A stretch of DNA of 64,000 nucleotides from Bacteroidales bacterium. GTDB taxonomy: Bacteria; Bacteroidota; Bacteroidia; Bacteroidales; Muribaculaceae. Position numbers and translations under genes: made by a program. Below are positions 53,269 to 62,160 of this stretch, in pieces (position 1 is the first letter of the stretch; each line of letters starts with the position of its first letter). The notes beneath the pieces were generated by a model, which worked only from the letters and a program-made list of their open reading frames with translations, was not told where the DNA came from and searched no databases. The stretch spans positions 37,209 to 101,208 of the forward strand of contig JAJBUG010000053.1 in NCBI GenBank assembly GCA_020860515.1, given 5' to 3'.

Positions 53269-56200
53269 TCAATTCGCAATTTGTCCTTTATCTTTTCCCT
53301 CAGGCTTGGCCACTACTCCAATCCCTTTCTTGCCATTGATGGCAATTGACAGTGGTTGGTCAAACCGAATTATGCGCAGCCGTTCGTTTTCATATTCAGC
53401 AGGCAGACTGTCGAGATAATCCAGGTCAGCCACACCATCGTCAATTGATGGGTTGATGGTGAAATAACCTACCCCAAACGACGTAAGATTCTGGAAGAAA
53501 TGGGTGCCTTGGCTGGGCTCAATCCGGTAATGCGCCAATGAAGATTCCACAATCAGGCGTGCATTGGAAATCGAAGCCCACTTCACTGGGATGCCGAGCG
53601 CTGGATCGCTGCTTCCCCAACGGCCTGGCCCTATCAGCACATAATATTTCCCCTCAGCTTGGTATTTGCGATTGATCTCCGCAATTTCATCAGCCACCTT
53701 GGGATTGTTGAACGAGTTGAACTTGTCAGGACGCACATAGATGATGGTATCTACATTTTCGATATTGCCATGGCCCAGGGCTGTGTTGCTGCGCAGAATC
53801 AGTTTGTCATCCGGCACCTCCAAGATTTCATCGTCAACCATATCTTTCTTGTCGATGATGGGTCGAATTTGCAGCCAGTAGATATGGCCTTTCAGATTTG
53901 GGCTCCCAGGAGTGCTCTGCTCGTGCACTACGCGCGGATCATTCACCTGCCCCGCAAACTCAATTTCTACGGGGCGTCGCATCTCCCTTTGGCCAGTGGT
54001 AAGCATGAAATCCACACATTCTGCCAGGGGGAAAGCCTTGTCGCGCAGCATATTGTTGAATGTAACCACGCGTCGGCCTTTGCCGCGCTCATAATCCAGC
54101 ATCATATCGTTGGTGAAGTCGTAGGTGCTCACCATGTGGCGCAGGGCCCCCGTGTCGGCGAAGTTTTGCACAGGCTTCTTTACGATATTAAAGCTGTCGT
54201 CAACCTTCATCTCCTCGATTTCTTTCTTAGGCTCCAAGGCAAACAGATGGGTCTGGGTATCCATCAAGGCCAAATCGAGGGTTGAGGTTTGCAACACATT
54301 TTCGGGATGCTTGGGCGAGAAGCGCAGGCTTCGCCCGCCATCCACTATGTATTTGCCAAGGCCGATAGCCACTTGAGCCACGCCGTCCTCAGCTGTCTCA
54401 TCATTTATAGGATAATAATTGAGGCTTCGCCCTACGCCGGAGAACGAAGGGAAATAATAGCCATTGTGATTTTCGCCCACTACCTCCTGGATTATAACAG
54501 CCATCTTTTCCTGGTCAATCACATTGCTGGTGGCTGTCATATATGCCTTCGACGCGGCATAAAACACGCTCGCATACACTGCCTTGATGGCACTGCACAT
54601 CAGTTTGCGCATCTCGTTTTTATCCTCGAGATAGGGTATCATGTAGGTGCTATAGATGCCGGCAAATGGCTGGTAGTGCGAGTCTTCGAGAAGACTCGAA
54701 CTGCGTATGGCCAGCGGTCGGTCAATCACCTCGCACAGGGCCAGCAAGTCCTCGCGAATGTTTTCAGGCAGCAGTGCCTGCTCAAATCTTTCCAGTATTT
54801 CCTCATCGCTGGCATTGCTCAGGGCGAACGGATACAGCTCGTTAGATGCCATGAATTCATCAAAGATATCCGTGCAAATCACCACGCTTCGCGGAATGGT
54901 AATCATCACCCCGTCAAGATTGTCGCAGATGGGATTTTTCTTAATTATGCTATCAACAAAAGCCAAGCCGCGCCCTTTGCCGCCAAGTGACCCCTGGCCT
55001 ATGCGCGCGAAATTGGAGTAATAGTCAAAGCGGTCCTTCTGGAATACTGCCACCACTCCCCTATTCTTCATGCGACGATACTTCACGATGATATCAAAAA
55101 TCATCTTCTTGGTATCTGGAATATCCTCCAGGCCATTGCTGCGGTGAATCTCCAGCACCTCGGCAATCGGGAAGAGAGCGCGGCTGTAAAGCCAGCGCGA
55201 TATTTCATTGCGATGGGCATGGTAAAGCAGCGACTCGTCGGGGATGTCAAACACACGCTTCTGCAGGTCCTTAAGCGTGCGGATTCGCATTATCTCGTCG
55301 CCAGTCTCGGGATTTCGGATTATGAAATCACCAAAACCGAAATTCTTTGTAATGGCGTTGCCAAGGTCCACTGGCAATTTTTTTGAATTTTTATCCAAGA
55401 AAATTCCACCGAACTCGGCCACCTTCTCCGCATTCTTCACTTCCGATGATTCTATGATAATCGGAATGAAGGGATCTTTTTCTCGGATATAGCGAGCCAG
55501 GCTCAAGCCTGCTGCCTGATCCTTTTTCCCATCGCGGTTGAACGACACGTCACTGATCACGCCCAACAGATGATCCTTGTATTTGTCGTAGAGCTCTACC
55601 GCTTCCTCGTAATTGCGCGCCAAAATCACTTTGGGGCGCCCTCTCATGCGCAGCATCTGCTCATGCTCGTTCAATGCCTCAGTCGAAAATACCATCGACC
55701 GATTGAGCAGATAGCGATAGAGCGTAGGCAATACTGATGAATAAAACCTCACGGAGTCCTCGACCAAAAGAATTGCTTGTGTGCCAATCTCCAGCAAGTC
55801 GTGCTCGGCATTAAGCCAATCCTCGAGCAATTTGATTATGGCAAGAAGCAAGTCAACATTTCCAAGCCAGCTGAATACATAGTCGATATGGGTCAAGTCC
55901 TGATTAGCCAAGCGCCGCGACACCTCTTTTGAAAATGGCGTAAGCACTACGAATGGCACATTCGGGTGAGCTGCCTTGATAGCTGCCGCGCCATCAAATG
56001 TTTCTGAAATATCTACGCCTGGCATGGCTATCACCAAGTCGAAGGGCTTATGAGCCATCACGTCGAGTGCCTCGCTCACATGCGCCACTCGCGACACACG
56101 GGGAGGCGAACTAAGATTAAGCGATACGTATTCAAAATACAATTGCTCCTCCACACGTCCGTCCTCTTCCATAATGAACGCATCGTAAGGCGCAGCAATC

Positions 56201-56286
56201 AGCAGCACATTGAATATGCGCCGCTGCATCAGATCCTGAAAGGAAGTGTCTTTTAGATATAGTTGGCTTAACGCTGACTCATTCAT
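53269..56286 (-). CDS. Two-receiver, PEP/pyruvate-binding (ATP-grasp) domain protein
   Basis: The protein has 1005 residues. First receiver-like region (24-150) lacks the usual acidic pair and phospho-acceptor (IAMPG instead). Second receiver (172-300) keeps all: Glu176-Asp177, Asp246, Ser280/281 and Lys299. From about 425 an ATP-grasp domain of PEP-synthase/PPDK N-type is present (GQGSLGGKGRGLAFV, AIRSSSLLEDS, GxGRWGSSDPALG near the end). The phospho-His swivel and the PEP-binding barrel of true PEP synthase are missing. It is probably not a PEP synthase but a regulated phosphotransfer protein. Its promoter abuts the start codon. Confidence 0.85.
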   Translation of the reverse strand: MNESALSQLYLKDTSFQDLMQRRIFNVLLIAAPYDAFIMEEDGRVEEQLYFEYVSLNLSSPPRVSRVAHVSEALDVMAHKPFDLVIAMPGVDISETFDGAAAIKAAHPNVPFVVLTPFSKEVSRRLANQDLTHIDYVFSWLGNVDLLLAIIKLLEDWLNAEHDLLEIGTQAILLVEDSVRFYSSVLPTLYRYLLNRSMVFSTEALNEHEQMLRMRGRPKVILARNYEEAVELYDKYKDHLLGVISDVSFNRDGKKDQAAGLSLARYIREKDPFIPIIIESSEVKNAEKVAEFGGIFLDKNSKKLPVDLGNAITKNFGFGDFIIRNPETGDEIMRIRTLKDLQKRVFDIPDESLLYHAHRNEISRWLYSRALFPIAEVLEIHRSNGLEDIPDTKKMIFDIIVKYRRMKNRGVVAVFQKDRFDYYSNFARIGQGSLGGKGRGLAFVDSIIKKNPICDNLDGVMITIPRSVVICTDIFDEFMASNELYPFALSNASDEEILERFEQALLPENIREDLLALCEVIDRPLAIRSSSLLEDSHYQPFAGIYSTYMIPYLEDKNEMRKLMCSAIKAVYASVFYAASKAYMTATSNVIDQEKMAVIIQEVVGENHNGYYFPSFSGVGRSLNYYPINDETAEDGVAQVAIGLGKYIVDGGRSLRFSPKHPENVLQTSTLDLALMDTQTHLFALEPKKEIEEMKVDDSFNIVKKPVQNFADTGALRHMVSTYDFTNDMMLDYERGKGRRVVTFNNMLRDKAFPLAECVDFMLTTGQREMRRPVEIEFAGQVNDPRVVHEQSTPGSPNLKGHIYWLQIRPIIDKKDMVDDEILEVPDDKLILRSNTALGHGNIENVDTIIYVRPDKFNSFNNPKVADEIAEINRKYQAEGKYYVLIGPGRWGSSDPALGIPVKWASISNARLIVESSLAHYRIEPSQGTHFFQNLTSFGVGYFTINPSIDDGVADLDYLDSLPAEYENERLRIIRFDQPLSIAINGKKGIGVVAKPEGKDKGQIAN

Positions 56287-56290
56287 GGTG

Positions 56291-56322
56291 CAAATTTACC
56301 TATTTTTTACGACTCTAAGAAA
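56291..56322 (-). promoter_or_regulatory. Promoter of the receiver/PEP-synthase-like gene, apparently leaderless
   Basis: On the minus strand TTTC (56322-56319), 20 bp, TAAATTTG (56298-56291); only four bases separate the box from the ATG at 56286. The transcript should start at or very near the initiation codon. Confidence 0.65.
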
Positions 56323-56346
56323 TATTTTCTTATATATTTCGGTGTA

Positions 56347-56982
56347 TTAGAGCCTCGGCACGTCAAAAATCTGCGATTTTGGCCATTTTTTCATTAAATA
56401 ACGCTCAATATACCCTCGAGTGTCAGCCGATATTTCGGGGTCGGTGTCGTAATATTGATTGTAAAGCACACCCTCCAGCTCGATTCCTCGATGCTCCAAG
56501 GCTTCGAGCGAAAGCAGCGTATGGTTGATAGACCCAAGATGGCTGTTGGTCACAAGCCATGCTGGCAATTTCCGGCTCTCCACATAGTCAATCGTGCACA
56601 CATCATCAGTAATCGGCACCATCAGGCCTCCTGCTCCCTCTACCAGCACTGCATCGTAGCGTCGCTCCAGTTCAGCTCTCGCACTGTCAATTACCGTGAA
56701 GTCAATCTGCTTGCCATCGATTCTGGCAGCCAATTGCGCGGATGCTGGGTAGCTGAAAATTATTGGAGCCGTCAGCCCCTCTTTGTCCTCAGGCAGCGGC
56801 CCTGTGCCAAGCAATTCGCGATGCTTGTCAATGTCCTCAGAATGGCCTACGCAGCCAGTCTGGATAAATTTCATCGTGATCACTCGCTGTCCCTGGTCAG
56901 CCAATTTTTTTGCCAGCCAAGCGGTACAATATGTCTTGCCGGCATCGGTGTCGATGCCAGTGATAAAAAAGCTCTTTCCCAT
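56347..56982 (-). CDS. bioD: Dethiobiotin synthase BioD
   Basis: The protein has 211 residues with the P-loop GIDTDAGKT near the N-terminus, the MKFIQTG lysine segment and VEGAGGLMVP. The enzyme closes the ureido ring of biotin using CO2 and ATP. No other bio gene is near. It follows smpB by 39 bp. Confidence 0.92.
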   Translation of the reverse strand: MGKSFFITGIDTDAGKTYCTAWLAKKLADQGQRVITMKFIQTGCVGHSEDIDKHRELLGTGPLPEDKEGLTAPIIFSYPASAQLAARIDGKQIDFTVIDSARAELERRYDAVLVEGAGGLMVPITDDVCTIDYVESRKLPAWLVTNSHLGSINHTLLSLEALEHRGIELEGVLYNQYYDTDPEISADTRGYIERYLMKKWPKSQIFDVPRL

Positions 56983-57021
56983 ATCTTTTAGGCATTCCAG
57001 TCCCAGGCTTTGAGCCAGAGG

Positions 57022-57479
57022 CTATGATTTCATAAACATTCTTGCCATCGAGCGCTTGTCTTCACGCTCTTTGATGCTTTGGCGCTTATCGTATTCTTTT
57101 TTTCCTCGGCCCAGACCCACTACCAATTTGGCCAGGCCTCGCTCATTGATAAACAACCTTAGCGGCACAATCGAGAATCCAGCATCCTTGCCATCCTTCT
57201 CCAAGCGGCGGATTTCTTTCTTTTGCAGCAGCAATTTCCTGTCGCGACGAGCCGCATGGTTGTTGTACGAACCATAGAAATATTCGGCTATGTACATGTT
57301 TTTCACCCACAACTCTCCGTTTGTCACATAGCAGTAAGTATCTGACAGGCTTGCCTTACCCTGCCGAATTGATTTGATTTCGGTGCCAGTGAGCACAATG
57401 CCAGCTGTGTAGGTATCGAGTATGTCGTAGTCGAACCGCGCTCGCTTATTCTTGATATTTACATCCTTAGCTCCATCAT
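57022..57479 (-). CDS. smpB: SsrA-binding protein SmpB, apparent N-terminal frameshift
   Basis: From the GTG at 57396 the frame gives 124 residues beginning [14 protein letters not shown], with [17 protein letters not shown] (here [14 protein letters not shown]) and the tail [15 protein letters not shown]. SmpB normally has about 20-25 residues before this. They are present in the same frame ([21 protein letters not shown]) but no start codon exists there, and a TAA is just above. The ATG-ATG at 57479-57474 lies one frame off and would read correctly if one A were added near 57467-57468. Thus either one base is lost or a non-standard start is used. SmpB binds tmRNA and is needed for rescue of stalled ribosomes. 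Confidence 0.85.
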
Positions 57480-57506
57480 CTTAATTCTTAATAATTAACA
57501 CTTTTC

Positions 57507-57590
57507 TTAATACTTAATACTTAATACTTAACACTTAATACTTAATGCTTAATACTTAATACTTAATGCTTAATACTTAATACTTAACAC
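57507..57590. repeat. 7-bp tandem repeat array (TTAATAC), 12 copies
   Basis: Twelve head-to-tail copies, four of them with one changed base (TTAACAC, TTAATGC). Located between smpB and the YIP1-like gene. Confidence 0.95.
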
Positions 57591-57592
57591 TT

Positions 57593-57673
57593 AAAACGTA
57601 AAACGTAAAACGTAAAACGTAACACGTAAAACGTAAAACGTAAAACGTAAAACGTAAAACGTAAAACGTAAAA
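57593..57673. repeat. 7-bp tandem repeat array (AAAACGT), about 11 copies
   Basis: Directly follows the TTAATAC array; one copy is AACACGT. Ends 3 bp before the stop of the YIP1-like gene. Confidence 0.95.
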
Positions 57674-57675
57674 AC

Positions 57676-58227
57676 CTAATTCGCCAGCATGTAGTCAAAC
57701 ATAGTCTGTATCAATGTCGGAGGCAGCACAATAGCCACCAGCACCAGCACTACAAACCTCAGTTCATGCTCCTTTGACACATGCAGATAAGTACATGCTT
57801 TCCACAGCACCAATGCCACAGCCATAGGCATCAGGTACGGCAGCCCCACGCTCAGAGGGAGCAGGCTGCACACAATGCTGGCCAGAGCCAAGAGGCTCAG
57901 CGCATAAATTATCATAGTGTGGCAGCGCTCATCGTCAACATCATCCTCCACATAGCGGCCAATGTATTGCTTCACACAAGCGCAGGCGAAAAAATAAGTC
58001 ACAAAATAACTTACGAACAATGCCACTGCCCTTACCAGCACAATGGTAAAAGCCACCTCGGGCTCATATATAAGCTGCAGGAACACTGCCAATGCAGCCA
58101 ATCCCATCAAGGGATACATGCATTGCTGGGCCAATTGCTGAGGCTTGCTTTTTGTAGCCGCCACATCCTCCCATCCACTGCTGGGGCTCAGCACCAATTG
58201 CAATATGTTTTTATAAAAAGTAGTCAT
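57676..58227 (-). CDS. YIP1-family-like membrane protein
   Basis: Start chosen at 58227 (Met-Thr-Thr-Phe-Tyr), because the -7 box at 58258-58265 lies between this and the longer frame from 58335. The protein has 183 residues with an N-terminal Pro-Ser-Ser-Gly-Trp motif (LVLSPSSGWEDVA) and four to five hydrophobic helices. This is the layout of YIP1 domain proteins in Bacteroidota. Function unknown. Confidence 0.7.
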   Translation of the reverse strand: MTTFYKNILQLVLSPSSGWEDVAATKSKPQQLAQQCMYPLMGLAALAVFLQLIYEPEVAFTIVLVRAVALFVSYFVTYFFACACVKQYIGRYVEDDVDDERCHTMIIYALSLLALASIVCSLLPLSVGLPYLMPMAVALVLWKACTYLHVSKEHELRFVVLVLVAIVLPPTLIQTMFDYMLAN

Positions 58228-58257
58228 TTCTTGAATAGTAGGTCTGCTTCCAACTTG

Positions 58258-58265
58258 CAAAGTTA
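58258..58265 (-). promoter_or_regulatory. -7 box of the YIP1-like gene
   Basis: TAACTTTG on the minus strand, 30 bp before the ATG at 58227. It decides the start. Confidence 0.65.
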
Positions 58266-58402
58266 CAAAAATTTCCTCAATCCTCGTTATACTGCATAAA
58301 AAAATTCCCAGCTTCACAGCCAGGAATTTCCTCATTCCTATGAAATAATTCTTCTTTTTTCTCTTTGCATTCTTTATTTGTTCCTTTGTCTGCTTCCAGA
58401 AA

Positions 58403-59008
58403 TTATTCGATTACTCGGCGTGCGCCAATGAAGCGCTTTGAATAATATCCGCCATCGGGATATTTGTCGAATCGAATGCCTGCCGATGTGGCTGCGTGGA
58501 TAAATGTCACTATGCCATTCTCGTCCACATCTACTGCAAGACCCACATGGCCTACGCGTGTCTTGCTTGCTCCGCGGCCTCCGAAAAACACCAAGTCGCC
58601 CGGACGGATTTCACTGACGTCGATTTTTTCACCTTGAGTATATTGATCACCCGATGATGCTTTGAGCTGAATGTCGAATGCCTTGAACACATAGCTGGTA
58701 AAGCCTGAGCAGTCAAATGCCTTGGGACCTTTGCTGCCGCTGCGATATGGACGTCCGAGATAGCTCTTAGCATAGCTGAGGATGTCGCTCACCAACTCGT
58801 CGCGCTCTGAGGTGCTTTCTTCCTGATCTGGGAGGAACAGGAAAGCCGAGGTGGGATCGATATCCATATTGTAAGCCAGGCGGTCGCTTACCTGAAATGG
58901 CTCGTCGGCCATCGCCGCAGGAGCGAGACCAAGCACAGCCGTAACCGCTACGACAGCCATAGCCTTAAATCTTGTGTATGTAGAGGAAAGTAACTGCTTC
59001 ATTATCAT
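58403..59008 (-). CDS. NlpC/P60 family cell-wall hydrolase (C40)
   Basis: The protein has 201 residues; signal peptide about 1-34 (Met at 59002 is an equally good start). The NlpC/P60 domain covers 75-200: Cys in KAFDCSGFTSYVF, His in RVGHVGLAVD and the third polar residue His in FIHAATSAGI. It cuts between D-Glu and diaminopimelate in peptidoglycan peptides. A -7 box (TAATTTTG, 59032-59025) lies upstream. Confidence 0.9.
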   Translation of the reverse strand: MIMKQLLSSTYTRFKAMAVVAVTAVLGLAPAAMADEPFQVSDRLAYNMDIDPTSAFLFLPDQEESTSERDELVSDILSYAKSYLGRPYRSGSKGPKAFDCSGFTSYVFKAFDIQLKASSGDQYTQGEKIDVSEIRPGDLVFFGGRGASKTRVGHVGLAVDVDENGIVTFIHAATSAGIRFDKYPDGGYYSKRFIGARRVIE

Positions 59009-59101
59009 GGTTTATTTCTGATTGCAAAATTACTGCTTTCTTGCAAAAAGTCCAAGTTAATTTTAGCAAAGCAATTGCAAATCCACTTAAATCTCGGCAC
59101 T

Positions 59102-61315
59102 TTACTTTGGGTTTACTATCCTTTCGCCCAAAAATTTGGCGAATTGTGATTTTATTTGGTAGAGATTGAAGAGTTGGCTCATCAATTCCTGAGTTTTTGC
59201 AGGGTCGATGCTATTGGTGCGGATTTCCTCCTGCATTTCTGCGATTTGCAGGTCAAGGATGGTGAATTTCAATTCCATCACGGCGCGCACAACCAGCTCT
59301 TGCAACCGATCGAGCTCGGTATCCACGTGCTGGTATTTGGTATGTACCTTGCTGAGCGAGTAGCGCTCAGTGGCAAGAGCAGTGGAAAGTATGCGCACCT
59401 GGTCATCTGGCGAAGAAAGGAAGAAATCTTCAAGGTATTTCATGGTGAAATCAGTCATTTCTCTTTGCGCCTGCGCCTCCACCTGCTCATTTAGCACTTG
59501 CTCGCGAGCTTGAATGTCGGCCAAATCCTTGGCCCGCAATGCTATTTCTTGGTGTCCCTTTTGCAAGGCCTCCTGCCGCCGCTCCTCTATTCGCTGCGCC
59601 TCTTGAGCTTGTGCCGCTGGCCAATCTTGCGCGTAAAGTTGGCGCGCATCATCGAAAATCCTCTTCACCACCGGATGGGTCAATTCAATCTCATCATTAG
59701 CCAATTCCTGGTCAATGTAGTCAATCACTGTCACCATTTTGGGCTTAGCTTCGGGATTTTCGTCAAGCTCCTCAGCCACTGGCATAAAGCCGTATTTCAC
59801 TATGTATTTGGCCAGCACCATCTCGGGGCGTCGCAGCTTTTGCTGTGTCGCATCCAGCACCAAGCTTCCTTGTGCGCTCTGGCTCCCCGGCGTTGACCCT
59901 TCAGGGCCTGTTTTTGACCCTTGTGCTACTGGTCCTCCATTTTGCGTCAGGGAGCCCTGGGTTCCCTGACTTCCGTAAGCTCCACCCTGCTGTGTAACTC
60001 GCTTCTCTGCCAATTGGGCGACATCGCGGTCAAGCTGCAGAGCCAATGTCTTTTCATCAATATCCAGCATCCTGGAGCACTCGCGCACATAAATTGCGCG
60101 GGTCACAGGATTTGGAATCATTGCTATCGACCTTACAATGTCGGTAATCACTTTTGACCGAGCCAAGGGATCAGCACCGGCATCCTTGAGCAGTATTCGA
60201 GTCTTAAAGGTAATAAAATCAACCTCGTTCGCCTTGAGGTATTCTTCCACCTCTGTAGCACTGTGAGCCTGGGCAAACGAGTCGGGATCGTCCCCATCAG
60301 GCAGGAGCAGCACCTTAATATCCAGACCCTCGGCCAATAGCAGGTCGATGCCTCGCAGCGAAGCCTTGATGCCAGCTGCGTCAGAGTCGTAGATTACGGT
60401 TACATTATTAGTGAATCGGTGAATCAAGCGAATCTGCCCCTCAGTCAATGAGGTGCCCGACGAAGCCACCACATTCTCCACCCCTACCTGGTGCATCGAG
60501 ATCACATCCATGTATCCCTCTACCAAGATGCATTTGTCGCGCTTGGCTATTGCGCTCTTGGCCTGATAGAGGCCGTAAAGTTCGTAACTCTTGCGGTAAA
60601 TGCTGCTCTCAGGCGAGTTTACATATTTCGCCATCTTCTTGTCGGTGCGCAGCGTGCGGCCGCCAAAAGCCACTACACGCCCTGACACAGAAAAGCATGG
60701 ATAAATCACTCGAGCTCGGAAGCGATCATAAACTCTGCCCTCATCAGTGCGAATTACCAATCCCGTCTTCACCAGCAGGTCGGGATTGTACCCCTTGGCT
60801 ACGGCTGCCTGGTAAAAGGCATCGCTCTTCTCGGGCGAAAAGCCAAGGCGGAATTTTTCGATCATCAAGTCGTTGATTCCACGTTGACGGAAATATGCCA
60901 ATCCCACATCGCGCCCCTCGTCAGTATTGGCCATGAAGTCCTGGTAATACTTCATGGCAAAATCGTTGATTGCAAGCATCGACTCGCGCTCCGAAGCCTC
61001 TTCACGCTCAGTATCGGTCATCTCGCGCTCCTTGATTTCGATATGGTATTTTTTGGCCAGATAGCGCAGCGCTTCGCCGTAGCTCATCTGCTCATGCTCC
61101 ATAATGAAGCCTACGGGGCTGCCACCCTTGCCGCAACTGAAGCATTTGCAATAGTTTTTAGCCTTGGACACAGAGAACGAAGGGGTGCGCTCGTTATGGA
61201 ATGGGCATAGGCCCATGTAGTTGGCACCACGCTTCTTCAAGGTCACAAAATCACTCACCACCTCCACTATGTCGGCGGCATCAAGTATCCGTTGTACTGT
61301 CTCTCTATCAATCAT
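59102..61315 (-). CDS. dnaG: DNA primase DnaG
   Basis: The protein has 737 residues. CHC2 zinc domain at the N-terminus (CPFHNERTPSFSV ... Cys-Phe-Ser-Cys), RNA-polymerase core with TOPRIM (LVEGYMDVISMHQ, VYDSDAAGIKA) and a DnaB-binding helical C-terminal part. Between them, at about 440-490, lies a Gly/Gln/Ser-rich linker of some 45 residues, which is not typical for primases. It makes RNA primers for replication. The promoter at 61320-61351 ends four bases before the ATG. Confidence 0.95.
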   Translation of the reverse strand: MIDRETVQRILDAADIVEVVSDFVTLKKRGANYMGLCPFHNERTPSFSVSKAKNYCKCFSCGKGGSPVGFIMEHEQMSYGEALRYLAKKYHIEIKEREMTDTEREEASERESMLAINDFAMKYYQDFMANTDEGRDVGLAYFRQRGINDLMIEKFRLGFSPEKSDAFYQAAVAKGYNPDLLVKTGLVIRTDEGRVYDRFRARVIYPCFSVSGRVVAFGGRTLRTDKKMAKYVNSPESSIYRKSYELYGLYQAKSAIAKRDKCILVEGYMDVISMHQVGVENVVASSGTSLTEGQIRLIHRFTNNVTVIYDSDAAGIKASLRGIDLLLAEGLDIKVLLLPDGDDPDSFAQAHSATEVEEYLKANEVDFITFKTRILLKDAGADPLARSKVITDIVRSIAMIPNPVTRAIYVRECSRMLDIDEKTLALQLDRDVAQLAEKRVTQQGGAYGSQGTQGSLTQNGGPVAQGSKTGPEGSTPGSQSAQGSLVLDATQQKLRRPEMVLAKYIVKYGFMPVAEELDENPEAKPKMVTVIDYIDQELANDEIELTHPVVKRIFDDARQLYAQDWPAAQAQEAQRIEERRQEALQKGHQEIALRAKDLADIQAREQVLNEQVEAQAQREMTDFTMKYLEDFFLSSPDDQVRILSTALATERYSLSKVHTKYQHVDTELDRLQELVVRAVMELKFTILDLQIAEMQEEIRTNSIDPAKTQELMSQLFNLYQIKSQFAKFLGERIVNPK

Positions 61316-61319
61316 ACTG

Positions 61320-61351
61320 CAAAATTAGCGATTTAATGACAAAAATATCAA
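61320..61351 (-). promoter_or_regulatory. Promoter of dnaG, apparently leaderless
   Basis: TTG, 21 bp, TAATTTTG (61327-61320) on the minus strand; four bases then the ATG at 61315. Same spacing as for the gene starting at 56286. Confidence 0.65.
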
Positions 61352-61459
61352 TTTAAATTGTTAATTTTGTACTGCCAATTTACAAATTACCAAAATCCAA
61401 GAGAATGAAGAAATCGATGTAATCGTGGGGCAGAAGGTCGAAGACCTTCCACAGGGATG

Positions 61460-61649
61460 AGGGCGTGTCATAATGCAATCTCCTTACGGAATCCCGTAGG
61501 GATTCTTTCAAATAGTTATCAATATTCCCATTTTCCACACAAAATCGGTGCCTTTGGCACCGATTTTGTGGTTTTTGAGAGCTTTCGGGTATCTATTAGA
61601 AAGAACTCCTACGGAGTTCCTTGATAAAAGTTAATTATGACACACCCTC
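61460..61649. mobile_element. MITE-like palindromic element, copy 2
   Basis: Outer repeats of 15 bp with one mismatch (61460-61474 and 61635-61649). Within them the imperfect inverted repeat seen in copy 1 (GGAATCCCGTAGGGATTCTT) and the inner stem CACAAAATCGGTGCC / GGCACCGATTTTGTG (about 61537-61570). It lies between divergent dnaG and blaI. Confidence 0.75.
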
Positions 61650-61700
61650 ATATGATACCCTATCCCTTTTCACCGTCGAAGACGGTGAACTCGTTATGAA

Positions 61701-61764
61701 ATTAAAAATTTAGTGTTAAATTCCGCAAAAGACTTGTATAACTAAAAACTTAGTGCTAACTTTG
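61701..61764 (+). promoter_or_regulatory. Promoter and probable BlaI operators
   Basis: TTG (61734-61736), 20 bp, TAACTTTG (61757-61764). Two similar boxes ATTAAAAATTTAGTGTTAA (61701-61719) and ACTAAAAACTTAGTGCTAA (61741-61759) are 40 bp apart, the second overlapping the -7 box. They are likely binding sites for the BlaI-type repressor made from the next gene. Confidence 0.65.
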
Positions 61765-61787
61765 CCGCATCAACTAAATTTTTAATT

Positions 61788-62156
61788 ATGGAAGCGAAAA
61801 AACTTACCGACAAAGAAGAAGAAGTGATGCAGCAAGTGTGGCAGCGCGGCCCCCTGACTATTCGCCAGATGCTCGAGGGTTACGAAGACCCCAAGCCTCA
61901 TTTCAACACCATCAGCACCTTTGTGCACATCTTGGAAGAAAAGGGCTATCTCAATCGCGAAAAATGCGGTAATGCCTTGGTGTACTCCCCAGCCATTTCA
62001 ATTGAAGAATACCGCAGTGCCACAGCCAAAGGCTTGGTAAAGCGCCTGTTCAACAACTCAGCCATGAGCCTTGTGTCGAGTTTCGTCAAAGACCAAGAAA
62101 TCTCGGTAGAGGAACTGCGAGAAATCATCGACATGGTAGAGCGCCAAAAGCTGTAA
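61788..62156 (+). CDS. blaI: BlaI/MecI/CopY-type transcriptional repressor
   Basis: The protein has 122 residues: winged-helix DNA-binding domain (EEEVMQQVWQRGPLTIRQML ... FNTISTFVHILEEKGYL) and a dimerisation tail. In related loci a BlaR1/M56 membrane protease cuts the repressor in response to a signal. Here the following gene is only a remnant. It probably represses its own operon via the sites in front. Confidence 0.9.
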   Translation: MEAKKLTDKEEEVMQQVWQRGPLTIRQMLEGYEDPKPHFNTISTFVHILEEKGYLNREKCGNALVYSPAISIEEYRSATAKGLVKRLFNNSAMSLVSSFVKDQEISVEELREIIDMVERQKL

Positions 62157-62160
62157 ACCT

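Noticed and set aside
53659..54990. Long plus-strand open frames opposite the 1005-residue gene
   Set aside because: They mirror the codon structure of the real gene, lack recognisable domains and have no promoter.
57507..57673. CRISPR array
   Set aside because: The repeats are 7 bp with no spacers and no cas genes nearby.
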